Positions 48,084 to 56,627 of a DNA stretch of 61,339 nt are shown here, piece by piece. This stretch comes from a virus. Position numbers and translations under genes: made by a program. The notes beneath the pieces are model-generated. The model was not told where the DNA came from and searched no databases. It saw only the letters and a list, made by a program, of their open reading frames with translations. Numbering within the stretch: position 1 is the first letter of the stretch; every line of letters starts with the position of its first letter. The stretch spans positions 1 through 61,339 of IMG/VR virus record IMGVR_UViG_3300021959_000036. The stretch is one strand, 5' to 3'.

Positions 48084-49381
48084 TAAATGATCACTCTATA
48101 TAAATCTAAAATACGCCGGATATGAGGGGGAAAATTAGAACTTAACTGTCTATCCTGTACGTTCTCTCCTTGAAAAGTGAAACCTTGAGATTCTTGACGG
48201 TCTTTATGAAGCATTTTAGCATAATCCATAGTAGCCATTAAAAGGTCGTTAGGAACACTACCAGAAGCATACCCTGATTTATAAGTTACACGAACTCCAC
48301 GAGGATAGTTTTTAAATACAGCAGCTCCTACAATTGTAAGACCGAAGTCTCCTGTTCCATCTCCAATATTCTTAGTAATTTCACCAGTATTAGGATAGAA
48401 TAAAAAGTCTTCTACAGAAGCATGATCATCCGCAAAATCAGAATTATCGTTAGCACCATCAAAATGAACTAGTAAAACAGTGTCATCATCTGTCGCGTGT
48501 TGATAAGAAGGAGCAGTAAAAGCAGCAGTATGTCTTGCTACATGAGAAATACGAGTCTCATCAATAAAACCATTAAAATATTTATAACTAGAGGACACGT
48601 TCTGACGAGCAAATTCTAATTGAGCGGAAATATCCGGCATTACATTAGAGGTTGTTTGTGAAGCAATAGAAGTTCCATCTCTGTACAAATTCCAAGAAGA
48701 ACCTGATCTTACGATTTCTACATGATGAAAAGTATTAGCTGAATAACCAGTTGATGCTGCGTGTGTTACATTTACAACCTCAGTACCTCCAAATACTGCT
48801 CTAAAAGTAAAGCCATTTGTAGTATCATAACCGAGGGACCAAAGATTATCTGCATCCGCAGCTTGTGAGATAAAAGTAGTATTTGCAGAGTAAGAATTTG
48901 ATCTCACTTGCATATCAATAGTAAAATCGGAATCTCCAAAATACCAGTCATTTGAATCTGCTAAAAATATAAAATCATCAGAACCATCAAAAAACACAGA
49001 GGAGTCCCCGAACTTTTTATATCTAGTTTTTAAGACGGGTCCTCCACTGCGAGTTAAAGTGTGATTTGAATCAATTCGAGTTACTGAAGATCCGTCTGAT
49101 TGTGGATTATTTAATTTTCGGTAAGCAGTACCATCATATTCAGAAATAGAGTGTACATCTTGTAAAGGAAGTCGAGAAACAAAAACTGAAGACTTTCCTC
49201 CATCAAAAACTTCTGAATAAGAATTACTTAGAACTTCGTGTCCAATGTAATTTTCTACCGCACCACAAGCAAAAGAAATAAGATTGCTGAGTCTAGCATC
49301 TTCATTAGAGCTTGTAATATTTAGATAATTTTTTATCTGTGCTAAAGTTACATATGGATATTTACCATAATTGCTAGACAT
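48083..49381 (-). CDS. Head-tail connector (gp6-like) with inserted LamG domain
   Basis: 432 residues. The ends form a small helical connector: YVTLAQIKNYLNITSSNEDA and LSNLISFACGAVENYIG at the N-terminus, then YKSGYASGSVPNDLLMATMD and YAKMLHKDRQESQG at the C-terminus, as in HK97 gp6-type adaptors (about 110-150 residues). Between them (about 115-310) lies a LamG/concanavalin-like beta-sandwich: SVFFDGSDDFIFL, FTIDMQVRSNS, FHHVEIVRSGSSWNLYRDG, FIDETRISHVAR, LLVHFDG. The insert probably projects from the neck and may bind glycans. Confidence 0.8.
   Translation of the reverse strand: MSSNYGKYPYVTLAQIKNYLNITSSNEDARLSNLISFACGAVENYIGHEVLSNSYSEVFDGGKSSVFVSRLPLQDVHSISEYDGTAYRKLNNPQSDGSSVTRIDSNHTLTRSGGPVLKTRYKKFGDSSVFFDGSDDFIFLADSNDWYFGDSDFTIDMQVRSNSYSANTTFISQAADADNLWSLGYDTTNGFTFRAVFGGTEVVNVTHAASTGYSANTFHHVEIVRSGSSWNLYRDGTSIASQTTSNVMPDISAQLEFARQNVSSSYKYFNGFIDETRISHVARHTAAFTAPSYQHATDDDTVLLVHFDGANDNSDFADDHASVEDFLFYPNTGEITKNIGDGTGDFGLTIVGAAVFKNYPRGVRVTYKSGYASGSVPNDLLMATMDYAKMLHKDRQESQGFTFQGENVQDRQLSSNFPPHIRRILDLYRVII
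48452..49039 (-). other. LamG/concanavalin A-like lectin domain within the connector
   Basis: Residues about 115-310 read as a complete LamG-type jelly roll, with the usual sequence of strands from FDGSDDFIFL to LVHFDG. Such domains are normally found in fibres or extracellular proteins that bind sugars. Its boundaries coincide with a loop of the connector fold. Confidence 0.75.
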
Positions 49382-49395
49382 CTCTCACCCCTTTT

Positions 49396-49620
49396 TTATT
49401 TAGTAACGATTGTTGTTTTTGGTTTAGCTGTTGCTACAGTCTCTACGGAAGTAGCACTAACCACCTTTTTCTTAATTGGAGCAGGAGCCGGTTTAGAAGC
49501 AGCTTTAGCTTTTTTCCACTCTTCGATATACAGTTCTACCTGCCCTAGCCCATTACCGCGCTTCATAAGAATAGTACGGGCTTCGTCTTCATCATCAATG
49601 TTCATAATTTCATCAAGCAT
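49396..49620 (-). CDS. Small protein with Ala/Lys/Pro-rich tail, 74 aa
   Basis: Not recognised. N-terminal acidic helix (MLDEIMNIDDEDEARTILMK), short GNGLGQVELYIEEWKKAKAA helix, then a flexible Ala/Pro/Lys/Thr tail. AAGGAGA ribosome site. Lies between capsid and connector genes, where head-stabilising or head-completion proteins are common. Confidence 0.6.
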   Translation of the reverse strand: MLDEIMNIDDEDEARTILMKRGNGLGQVELYIEEWKKAKAASKPAPAPIKKKVVSATSVETVATAKPKTTIVTK

Positions 49621-49651
49621 TAAAATTATCTCCTTGTTTTATAGTAAGAAA

Positions 49652-49675
49652 GGGAGGCAGGTGATCCTACCTCCC
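49652..49675 (-). terminator. Hairpin terminator after the major capsid protein
   Basis: GGGAGG...AGG-loop-CCT...CCTCCC (24 bases, one C/A mismatch) lies 45 bases after the capsid stop. On the minus strand it is followed by TTTCTTACT. The T-run is interrupted, so it probably attenuates rather than stops transcription, giving more capsid message than downstream message. Confidence 0.5.
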
Positions 49676-49719
49676 TCTCCCTTAAAGGTTAATCAGAATA
49701 TTCTCTAATCTAAATTAAA

Positions 49720-52700
49720 TTAGGCGAGTGTTCTGATTGTTGCAGCGTAGCCGTAGGTGGAAGAAACGTTTGCACCTGCGCCTGAGCCAGTGGTTGAGAG
49801 AGCCTTGAAGTCAAAGCGTGTGCTCATGTACATCGCTGTGACCTGCTGGCGGGGTTCGTACTCGCTCTCGATCTCCATACCACGTCGTTCTGCGATCATC
49901 CAGCCTGGCTTGTAGACTAGAGCACCGATGTCGGCTGAGTTTGAACCAACGTTATCAAGGAATTCAGTAATAACAACTGGAATACCATAGATTGCACCAA
50001 CAGAACCTGTGAGGTATGTTGCGTTTGGACCAAACTTGTCAACTGTGCGGAAGTCTGAAGTTGTGACTAGCTCGTTGTAACCTTCAATTGTGGTGAGGTA
50101 TACGAGGTGATCACCAAGCTGTAGACCATATTTGCCCATAAGAGCGCGAGCTGATGCGATATTTGCGGCAGAAGCCTTTGTATCACCATCGGCGGTGCGA
50201 ACTGATAGACCGTCTGTAGCAACTTGGTTAACCATTGTGGTAATACCCTTAACAACAGAGGCATAAGTTGATGTGCCACCTGGGTTAGCTGTGAATCCAG
50301 TAAGAGCACCAGTACCACGAAGGATTGCCTTATCAATTGACCGTGATAGACGACGGGTTGCTGCGCGACGGAGGAAGTCGATTAGAGGAAGAACTGTATC
50401 CTCTTCTTCGTCCTTGGCAAGATGGGTTGTAACCATGAACTTGTGTGGTGTAAAGTCTACTGACTTAATTGCGTTCTGGTTTGAGGTTGGGACGTTTGTG
50501 GTATCACCAACACCTGTGGCATATGTGCCAGAAGCGAATTGTGCTACCTGATCGTCGGTATCCTCATCGGCTACGGGGACACGGAATGTCTTCGCATCGA
50601 CCTGGATTCTATCGAACATAGGAGCGATAACGAGCTGCTGCTCCATTTCTTCGTAGATATTTGTTGAGAAGTTGCTTAGGAACTGATCAACTGAAGTGAC
50701 GGCCTTAATCTGATTACCGAGTTTGGTATCAAATGGGTCACGACGATTGAGAGCCTTAGCAAGAAGGAAAGCATTAGCCATTTCCTTTTCAGAATACTTG
50801 CTTGAAGTCTTCTGAGCTTGATAGACATGCTTGCTATCAGAGATTGCTTTAATCTCGTCTTTATATTTTGCGATCTGAGACTTGAGTTCATCAAGTTCTT
50901 CACGAGTTTGACGGGTTGATTCACCGTGGCGGTCAACTTCGTCGGATTCTTTTAGAACAGCTTCACCAGCTTTTTCAACTAGCTTTTCTGTGTTGTTTTC
51001 TCCAACTTTTACACTGGAGACTTCCTCTGCGGCCTTTTCTACAACTGTTTCAGTTGCAGGAGCAGCCTTTTCAGTCTCTAGTACAATTGGATCACCTGCA
51101 TTTTCGGTTGCCATTGTTTCATTCTCCTTTATAGTCTTAGTAGTCTTATGACCGGTTACTAATAAGGCTAGATCCTTGGAAGTCTCTTCGCCATCGTTGC
51201 AGTCAATACTCTTAAGCTTTTCGATGTTATTAATCATCATTTTAGCAATGTGGTAGTTTGTATCATTCCATTCTGTGGATGGGACAGTGGTTAGGTTAAT
51301 TGTTTTATTCAGCTTTTCCTGTAAAAGTTCACTATTTTTAATAGCTTCGTTATCTTTTACTGCATAAAGCTCTTGCTCAGAAAGTGTGACTAGGTTTTCA
51401 AAATCTTCTTTAATTGAAGCTCTTTCTCCGTCACTTAGATTTTTAAATTCTGTTACTGAAACATCTAAATCAAATTGTGATCCGATGTCCCAAAAATTCA
51501 CTACTGATAAATTTTCAGCAGGGATCGTAACTGTATTATCTAATGATTTTCCATTTAAGTCAACTTCTAAAAATTGAAAAATAGGGTTTTGGGCAGTAGC
51601 AATTTTTACAGTCTGATACCTTTTACCCTCATTTTTTACAAAAGCACCATTTTTAATTTGTGCGGTTTCTGCACTAAGAAGATTAACAAAAGGAATTAGC
51701 TCATAAGGATCAGATGAAAGGTTTACGACCTCTTCATCATCATCTTCCTCAGATAGTTTCTCAATGTCTACGTCTTCAGCAAGATTGACTTCCTTAATAA
51801 TTTCCTTCTCTTCTTCTTCAGCGGCAGCAACAATGACTTCTTCTGTTTCGTTTGTTTCAACGTCTTTAGTCATAGTATTCTCCTCTTCAGAATATAGAGT
51901 AACAGATGAATAATTAGGGTTTTTAGACCCACCGTTTGCCTCAGTCTCACTAGGAGACATAGGACGGGCTTCTCCATCTGTCTTATCAGGTGAATCAACA
52001 TTGTTAGAAGGTTGAACTAAGAACACAATTTCGTGACTGTGCCCTTCTGCTTCTTCAATAGTATAATTCACAATTTTGTGATAATGCTTTTGGCCATGAG
52101 AGGAATAGGTAGTAACACCATTGCCACTATCATCCATTTCCATAGTATGATAATGACCAGCTTTGCTACCAGTTATTCCGACATAAATGCCTTCCATCAT
52201 TTTCACTTCGTCTTTTAGACTAGCCTCTTTGAGACTATTCTTAAAGTCTTCATATTCATCGTTAGATTCAAAACTTTTTCTAACGCTGAATAAGCTTTCT
52301 TGGTTGCAAGGAACGGATACAACACTAATTTCGTGAAGTTCTACATCAGTAATTTGTGTTGTGTCTGTATTTCGATCATAGCGACCATCCTTAACGCGGA
52401 ACCCTACAGAAAAGCTCTTTAAAGCTCCGTCATTAATAAGTGTTTGCACACCGTGAAGTTTTTCTGCTGCGTCACTAACGTATGCCTCAACAAAAATACC
52501 TTTACGATCTACAGAAATCTTTTGAACACGCCCAATTGGTTTGTTATGATCGTGTTGATAAAGAAGAACAGGATTTTTGCGATAATAATCAACGCCTTTG
52601 GCCCATGCATTGGCTGTAATGATATCACCCGCTCGATCTTTATCGGTGGTGTTAGCATAGCCTGCAATAACTAGACCTTTCTTCTTTTTAGTAGCACGTT

Positions 52701-52743
52701 TCTCAACCGTTAGAGGGCTGTATACATGAAACATTTTTTCCAT
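49720..52743 (-). CDS. Prohead protease - linker/scaffold - HK97-type major capsid protein fusion, 1007 aa
   Basis: Residues 1-158 are an HK97-family prohead serine protease: AGYANTTDKDRAGDIITANA, LLYQHDHNKPIGR (His 64 or 66), GALKSFSVGFRV (Ser 112) and DVELHEISVVSVP. Residues 160-545 hold a His-rich segment (GHYHTMEM, GQKHYHKI, EGHSHEIV), acidic low complexity and an unknown domain. Residues 545-645 look like the delta/scaffold coiled coil. Residues about 660-1007 are the HK97-fold capsid protein (MANAFLLAKAL, APMFDRIQVDAKTFRVPVAD, LVYKPGWMIAERRGMEIESE). Internal ATGs at 51873 and 51114 have strong ribosome sites. The capsid part is clearly GC-richer. Confidence 0.9.
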   Translation of the reverse strand: MEKMFHVYSPLTVEKRATKKKKGLVIAGYANTTDKDRAGDIITANAWAKGVDYYRKNPVLLYQHDHNKPIGRVQKISVDRKGIFVEAYVSDAAEKLHGVQTLINDGALKSFSVGFRVKDGRYDRNTDTTQITDVELHEISVVSVPCNQESLFSVRKSFESNDEYEDFKNSLKEASLKDEVKMMEGIYVGITGSKAGHYHTMEMDDSGNGVTTYSSHGQKHYHKIVNYTIEEAEGHSHEIVFLVQPSNNVDSPDKTDGEARPMSPSETEANGGSKNPNYSSVTLYSEEENTMTKDVETNETEEVIVAAAEEEEKEIIKEVNLAEDVDIEKLSEEDDDEEVVNLSSDPYELIPFVNLLSAETAQIKNGAFVKNEGKRYQTVKIATAQNPIFQFLEVDLNGKSLDNTVTIPAENLSVVNFWDIGSQFDLDVSVTEFKNLSDGERASIKEDFENLVTLSEQELYAVKDNEAIKNSELLQEKLNKTINLTTVPSTEWNDTNYHIAKMMINNIEKLKSIDCNDGEETSKDLALLVTGHKTTKTIKENETMATENAGDPIVLETEKAAPATETVVEKAAEEVSSVKVGENNTEKLVEKAGEAVLKESDEVDRHGESTRQTREELDELKSQIAKYKDEIKAISDSKHVYQAQKTSSKYSEKEMANAFLLAKALNRRDPFDTKLGNQIKAVTSVDQFLSNFSTNIYEEMEQQLVIAPMFDRIQVDAKTFRVPVADEDTDDQVAQFASGTYATGVGDTTNVPTSNQNAIKSVDFTPHKFMVTTHLAKDEEEDTVLPLIDFLRRAATRRLSRSIDKAILRGTGALTGFTANPGGTSTYASVVKGITTMVNQVATDGLSVRTADGDTKASAANIASARALMGKYGLQLGDHLVYLTTIEGYNELVTTSDFRTVDKFGPNATYLTGSVGAIYGIPVVITEFLDNVGSNSADIGALVYKPGWMIAERRGMEIESEYEPRQQVTAMYMSTRFDFKALSTTGSGAGANVSSTYGYAATIRTLA
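51112..51129 (-). promoter_or_regulatory. Internal ribosome-binding site and start for the capsid part
   Basis: On the minus strand AAGGAG (51129-51124), nine bases and ATG (51114-51112), in frame at codon 544. It would yield a 464-residue delta-domain plus capsid precursor (MATENAGDPIVLE...), close to the usual size of an HK97 capsid precursor. Confidence 0.6.
51871..51887 (-). promoter_or_regulatory. Internal ribosome-binding site and start for the middle part
   Basis: On the minus strand AAGAGGAG (51887-51880), six bases and ATG (51873-51871), in frame at codon 291 (MTKDVETNETEEV). Marks a second place where separate genes may have been fused. Confidence 0.5.
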
Positions 52744-52744
52744 T

Positions 52745-54007
52745 CTACGTATCCCCTTGTGTAGGATCAGGAGGTGTATCTGTATTATCTTCTGTAGGCC
52801 TGCCTCCTTGAGACGGATCTACAGCACTTCCTGTAATATTTTGTGGTATTCTAATTTCATCGCAATCATCACGATGTTGGAATCTCAAACCTATTCTAGC
52901 TTCATTAGGTGTAATAATACCAGTATTTACTAATGTAGAATAGTACATAGCTTGTGTTTTTTCATCTGCCCTGAGAGCAGCTACAGCAGCTCTATCAGGT
53001 CGAATAATAATATCTGAGTTAAAGAAATGAGAAAATGCACTACAAAACTGTTCAAGAATTGGCATAACAGTATGATTATAAAATAATACTTGGTTAGCTG
53101 CAATATTCGCATTATTACCAGACTTTAAAAGAACATATGGAACACCAAGAGCTTTTGCTATATCTTGCTGAACTCTTTCTACAGAGGCTTCAAAGTCTAG
53201 TTCAGAAAATTTAATCTGACCAAAAGGACTTAATTGAAGACCTCCATCTAAAATAGCAGGATTTCTAGCCCCACCATATATAGTAGAGTAGCTCTGTCTC
53301 CACTGTTCTAAAAGTCTATCTTTAACTTTTGGGCTTAAAACAGAATCAGTCTGTAAAACAATACCTGGAATACCATTATTCTTGAAGAACTGACGCTGGA
53401 AGTTAATTAAATAATAATAAAGTTCAATTAATCTTTTAATAGATTTTAGCTTTGGGGCACCTCGGTAGATACTATCTTCATTATCATTTTTAATATGAAT
53501 AATCTCATCGGTATCAAATTTTAAAGCAGATTCTTGTCTAGTTGTTTGCTTACCGTACCCGTATACGCTAGAAGACTGAACATTTCTAACTAAGAAGTTA
53601 AAGTGTGAAATAAAAGTCTTTTCATCTGGGATAACTTCCATATCATTAGCAGGTAGTACATAAAGATTAGTACGATCATAATAAAAGAAAGCATTACCAT
53701 CTAACATAAAATCTAAAAATGCTCTACGAAATAACTTAACTCTATCCTCAAAAGGATTAGGAGAACGATTCAAAAGTTTGTCTACTTTTTTTACTGCTCC
53801 ACCACCTTCTACTATAATTGGAACTTCTATTAAAGCGTTTATGATAATATCAATAGTCCTATTAACAACTTCTACTTCGCGGTATGCTTGTTCAAAATCA
53901 AGAATAGTTTCTGGACTAGCATAAGGCTCTGCAGCTGCCAAAGAGGGTTGAGCAGGGTTAAGTTTTTCTGATATCCATCTTCTCCAACCTGGAACTTCGT
54001 TAGCCAT
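52745..54007 (-). CDS. Portal protein (HK97-type)
   Basis: 420 residues from ATG 54007, chosen because AGGGAG lies six bases upstream; an ATG 18 bases earlier is also in frame. Conserved portal features: REVEVVNRTIDIIINALIEV, FLDFMLDGNAFFYYDR, DEIIHIKNDNEDSIYRGAPK, SVERVQQDIAKALGVPYVLL and FYNHTVMPILEQF. Forms the dodecameric packaging channel. Lies 1 base upstream of the protease-capsid fusion stop-start boundary. Confidence 0.93.
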   Translation of the reverse strand: MANEVPGWRRWISEKLNPAQPSLAAAEPYASPETILDFEQAYREVEVVNRTIDIIINALIEVPIIVEGGGAVKKVDKLLNRSPNPFEDRVKLFRRAFLDFMLDGNAFFYYDRTNLYVLPANDMEVIPDEKTFISHFNFLVRNVQSSSVYGYGKQTTRQESALKFDTDEIIHIKNDNEDSIYRGAPKLKSIKRLIELYYYLINFQRQFFKNNGIPGIVLQTDSVLSPKVKDRLLEQWRQSYSTIYGGARNPAILDGGLQLSPFGQIKFSELDFEASVERVQQDIAKALGVPYVLLKSGNNANIAANQVLFYNHTVMPILEQFCSAFSHFFNSDIIIRPDRAAVAALRADEKTQAMYYSTLVNTGIITPNEARIGLRFQHRDDCDEIRIPQNITGSAVDPSQGGRPTEDNTDTPPDPTQGDT

Positions 54008-54374
54008 TTTTCTCCCTTTGAACATTCAACCAGTTTATAATTTTATTTGATAAATGATTACTATATCTTTGTCCGTATAAATTGTGCAATCTTTCATGGT
54101 GTTGTTTGCAGAGAGTATAAAGATTATCATTACTTAATCGTTGAAACTCATCTTTATAAAACTTAACTCTTAGATCTTTAATAGAATCTACAGAACTAAT
54201 TTCTTCTATGTTTTCCTTGATACACCAGTCATTAAACAATTGAGATATAGAATAAATATGATGAAGTTCTAAATTATTTTTTTCTTTACAAATAAAACAC
54301 TCATCACGTAACTTGTAGTCTTTTTTAATATAATCCCTTATGTACTTAATAGGAATTCTTTTTAAATCTGCCAT
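54000..54374 (-). CDS. HNH endonuclease
   Basis: 124 residues with a complete HNH unit: CFICKEKNNLELHHIYS (CxxC and HH), NLYTLCKQHHERLHNLYG (N and H). HNH proteins beside the terminase are needed for cos cleavage and packaging in HK97-like phages. Here it lies between the terminase-side glycosyltransferase and portal, so a packaging role is likely, though a free-standing homing nuclease is the alternative. Overlaps the portal start by 8 bases. Confidence 0.8.
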   Translation of the reverse strand: MADLKRIPIKYIRDYIKKDYKLRDECFICKEKNNLELHHIYSISQLFNDWCIKENIEEISSVDSIKDLRVKFYKDEFQRLSNDNLYTLCKQHHERLHNLYGQRYSNHLSNKIINWLNVQREKNG

Positions 54375-54414
54375 TAGAATAACTTTACCAAATACTAAAC
54401 TTTGTGTCCAATCT

Positions 54415-55083
54415 TTAATTTTCAGAAGCTAAGAAAGGGGAACGAAAATCCTGAATTACTTTCCATCTTTTACTAAAATGATCAGGATGCTTGTTCAATC
54501 CTACTTTTCCCTCCTCTAATAATGAAACTTCAGTTTTAATTATTTTGGGTCGGGTTTTGTAGTAATCACTCATAGATAAAGATACTTGTATGTCATCTCC
54601 TCTATCCTTTGTACCCCAAGGCTCTAAGTAATCTTTCCATATAGTTTTTAGATGGGGGATAGATACAGATAAACAGGCTCCTACTGCAATGTCTGATTCA
54701 GTATCAATGCACCACTCACTTGACAAGTCTTCATAACGAGAAACCTTGTTTATTCCTGACCTTCCATAAATGGATACAAGTCTATCAGGAGTTTTTCTTA
54801 TCTCTGTTACCAGTTTCATTATACAGTGAAAGCTTGGATTTATATCATCATCTAAAATAATAGCATATTTATAATCTAAGTCTTTAGCAAACTTCCAACG
54901 CTCAATACACCACCCATTTTTTTCTTTATTTACTACTCCAGCACCTTTAATTTGATGTAGCCTATAAGAGGGATTATTATTGATGATATAAATTGGTAAT
55001 TTACCTTTAAATTTTTCTACTAAATAATAGATGTTACCAAGTCTTTTATAATTTAAGATTATTAAAACAGTATCTTTAAGCAT
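54415..55083 (-). CDS. Glycosyltransferase-like protein (GT-A, GT64-like)
   Basis: 222 residues. Begins LIILNYKRLGNIYYLVEKFK, has PIYIINNNPS and YAIILDDDINPS with a DDD metal and sugar-nucleotide motif, then SDIAVGACLSVS. This is the GT-A layout, nearest to GT64-type enzymes. Starts 8 bases inside the TerL gene, so it is co-translated with packaging genes. Could glycosylate a head protein or phage DNA; no evidence for either. Confidence 0.65.
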   Translation of the reverse strand: MLKDTVLIILNYKRLGNIYYLVEKFKGKLPIYIINNNPSYRLHQIKGAGVVNKEKNGWCIERWKFAKDLDYKYAIILDDDINPSFHCIMKLVTEIRKTPDRLVSIYGRSGINKVSRYEDLSSEWCIDTESDIAVGACLSVSIPHLKTIWKDYLEPWGTKDRGDDIQVSLSMSDYYKTRPKIIKTEVSLLEEGKVGLNKHPDHFSKRWKVIQDFRSPFLASEN

Positions 55084-56338
55084 AAATAGATGCCGAAGTC
55101 TTTACATAAGTATAAATGCCGTACCTAGCGGCATCAGAAGCATGAGAATTATCATCATGAATTGTTTTTGGGTTTTCTGTTTTAGGATTCCATTTATAAT
55201 TAGCCATTGATGTAAAAGTTTGAAAACCAGTTTCAGAATCAAAAACTAAACGATCATGGTCTATAAGAGCACCTAAATAATTTATACCGTCTTTTACAGA
55301 CTTTATTGCATTCTCACAAAAAATATCATAGTCATAAGCAAAATCAGCTTTAAGTTGTTGAGCAGCAGAGTCTATGTAAATCATTTCTACTTCCCACTTT
55401 TCTTCTAGTTCTTTAATATTTTCTGCAAGTTCTGAGGTTGTTACCTCTCCAGAAATATATTCATCTATAACATAAAAATATTCACCGTCCGTGGCTATCA
55501 CAATAAAAGCATTTAAATCACGATAGCCCACATCAAGTCCTGCAATAACTTCAAAACGATTAAGATTTTCTTTTACCCAAGTTAAGTCTTGCAGATGACG
55601 ACTTTCATCTAAATTATAGACCTGCATTTCTGTAGTAGTCCAATCACACTCATACTCTTGAGCAAACATCTTATTAGAAATAGAATGACGAGCTTCTTCG
55701 ATATCTTTTGTACTTAAGAGAGGATTAGATCTCCACGTAAATAATCCTGACCCCCAGTCGTCAAACTCTGGATCTTGGCCACGAAGATAGTAAGAGTAAA
55801 GATAATTTGTTTTACCACGGGGAGTAGATATAAAGAGTGCCCTAGAATCGGGGTAGGTAGAAAGAGCAGGACGTAGATCACGAGTAAAATACTCATCATC
55901 AGGGATGATTGCCGCCTCGTCTACAATTATAAGATGAGCAGCACGCCCCACAAGTGAGTCTCTGTTGTTAGCTGATAAGAGGCGAAAGGTAGAACCATTG
56001 ATAAGTTTAACAACTTTATCTTTTTGGTTGAATCTTTCCACTTCCAGTTGTAAATTTCTGATGATATCTGTGACATAATCCCAAATAATTGATGATAGAG
56101 TAAAGTTAGGAGCTACTACCATCACTTGTTTCCCAGGTTCTAAAAGTTTAGCAAACGCTAAAATACCAGCAGACAGAGACTTACCAGTTCTTCTTGCAGA
56201 TATATGAGTCCAGAAACGATGGTTTTCTAGTCCTTCAACCATCCCCCATTGAGACTCATTAAACTGTATTCCGTTATGTTCTCCTACAACAATTTTATCA
56301 AGTAACCTTTCTACAGGGACTTTAAAATATTTATCCAT
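55076..56338 (-). CDS. terL: Terminase large subunit
   Basis: 420 residues. ATPase: Walker A SARRTGKS (47-54), Walker B LIIVDEAA (136-143), coupling motif LFISTPRG (169-175). RNase H-like nuclease: Asp 269 in GLDVGYRD, Asp 323 in IYIDSAA and Asp 402 in SHASDAARYG. Cuts and pumps DNA into the prohead. GAGGG ribosome site. No small terminase is recognisable next to it. Confidence 0.95.
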   Translation of the reverse strand: MDKYFKVPVERLLDKIVVGEHNGIQFNESQWGMVEGLENHRFWTHISARRTGKSLSAGILAFAKLLEPGKQVMVVAPNFTLSSIIWDYVTDIIRNLQLEVERFNQKDKVVKLINGSTFRLLSANNRDSLVGRAAHLIIVDEAAIIPDDEYFTRDLRPALSTYPDSRALFISTPRGKTNYLYSYYLRGQDPEFDDWGSGLFTWRSNPLLSTKDIEEARHSISNKMFAQEYECDWTTTEMQVYNLDESRHLQDLTWVKENLNRFEVIAGLDVGYRDLNAFIVIATDGEYFYVIDEYISGEVTTSELAENIKELEEKWEVEMIYIDSAAQQLKADFAYDYDIFCENAIKSVKDGINYLGALIDHDRLVFDSETGFQTFTSMANYKWNPKTENPKTIHDDNSHASDAARYGIYTYVKTSASIYA

Positions 56339-56344
56339 TTACCC

Positions 56345-56623
56345 TCATTTCAAATAATTAGCTAAAGCTATACCAAGTCCTGCAACAGCACCAGCTACAG
56401 AGCCTACCCAGATTAGAGTTTTTAGGCTTATACGACCAGAAGTTGCCATAATTTTCAGTTCATTGATTTCTTTGTGCATTTCTGAGATAGTTTTTGACAT
56501 AGCTTCCATGTTCTTTAACAGCTGTTCATACCTCTCTTGACACACAGCTTCATGTCTAGAAAACTCTAGCTTAGATTGTTGTGTACGTTCATGTAGGGTG
56601 TCAATATTTTCATTAATGTCCAT
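56345..56623 (-). CDS. Coiled-coil protein with C-terminal membrane anchor (XhlA/holin-accessory-like)
   Basis: 92 residues from ATG 56623 (GGAG seven bases upstream; ATG 56638 is less well placed). A long charged helix (MDINENIDTLHERTQQSKLE through MSKTISEMHKEINELK) ends in one hydrophobic segment (TLIWVGSVAGAVAGLGIALA). This is the topology of XhlA-type haemolysin accessory proteins and some holins. No muralytic gene beside it, so the lysis role is tentative. Confidence 0.55.
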   Translation of the reverse strand: MDINENIDTLHERTQQSKLEFSRHEAVCQERYEQLLKNMEAMSKTISEMHKEINELKIMATSGRISLKTLIWVGSVAGAVAGLGIALANYLK

Positions 56624-56627
56624 TGTT

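Noticed and set aside
56512-56528. 17-base exact repeat of TCTTTAACAGCTGTTCA, also at 4661-4677
   Set aside because: It is coding sequence (antisense) in the coiled-coil membrane protein and lacks the boxA CGC start; with 61 kb of AT-rich DNA one such match is close to chance.
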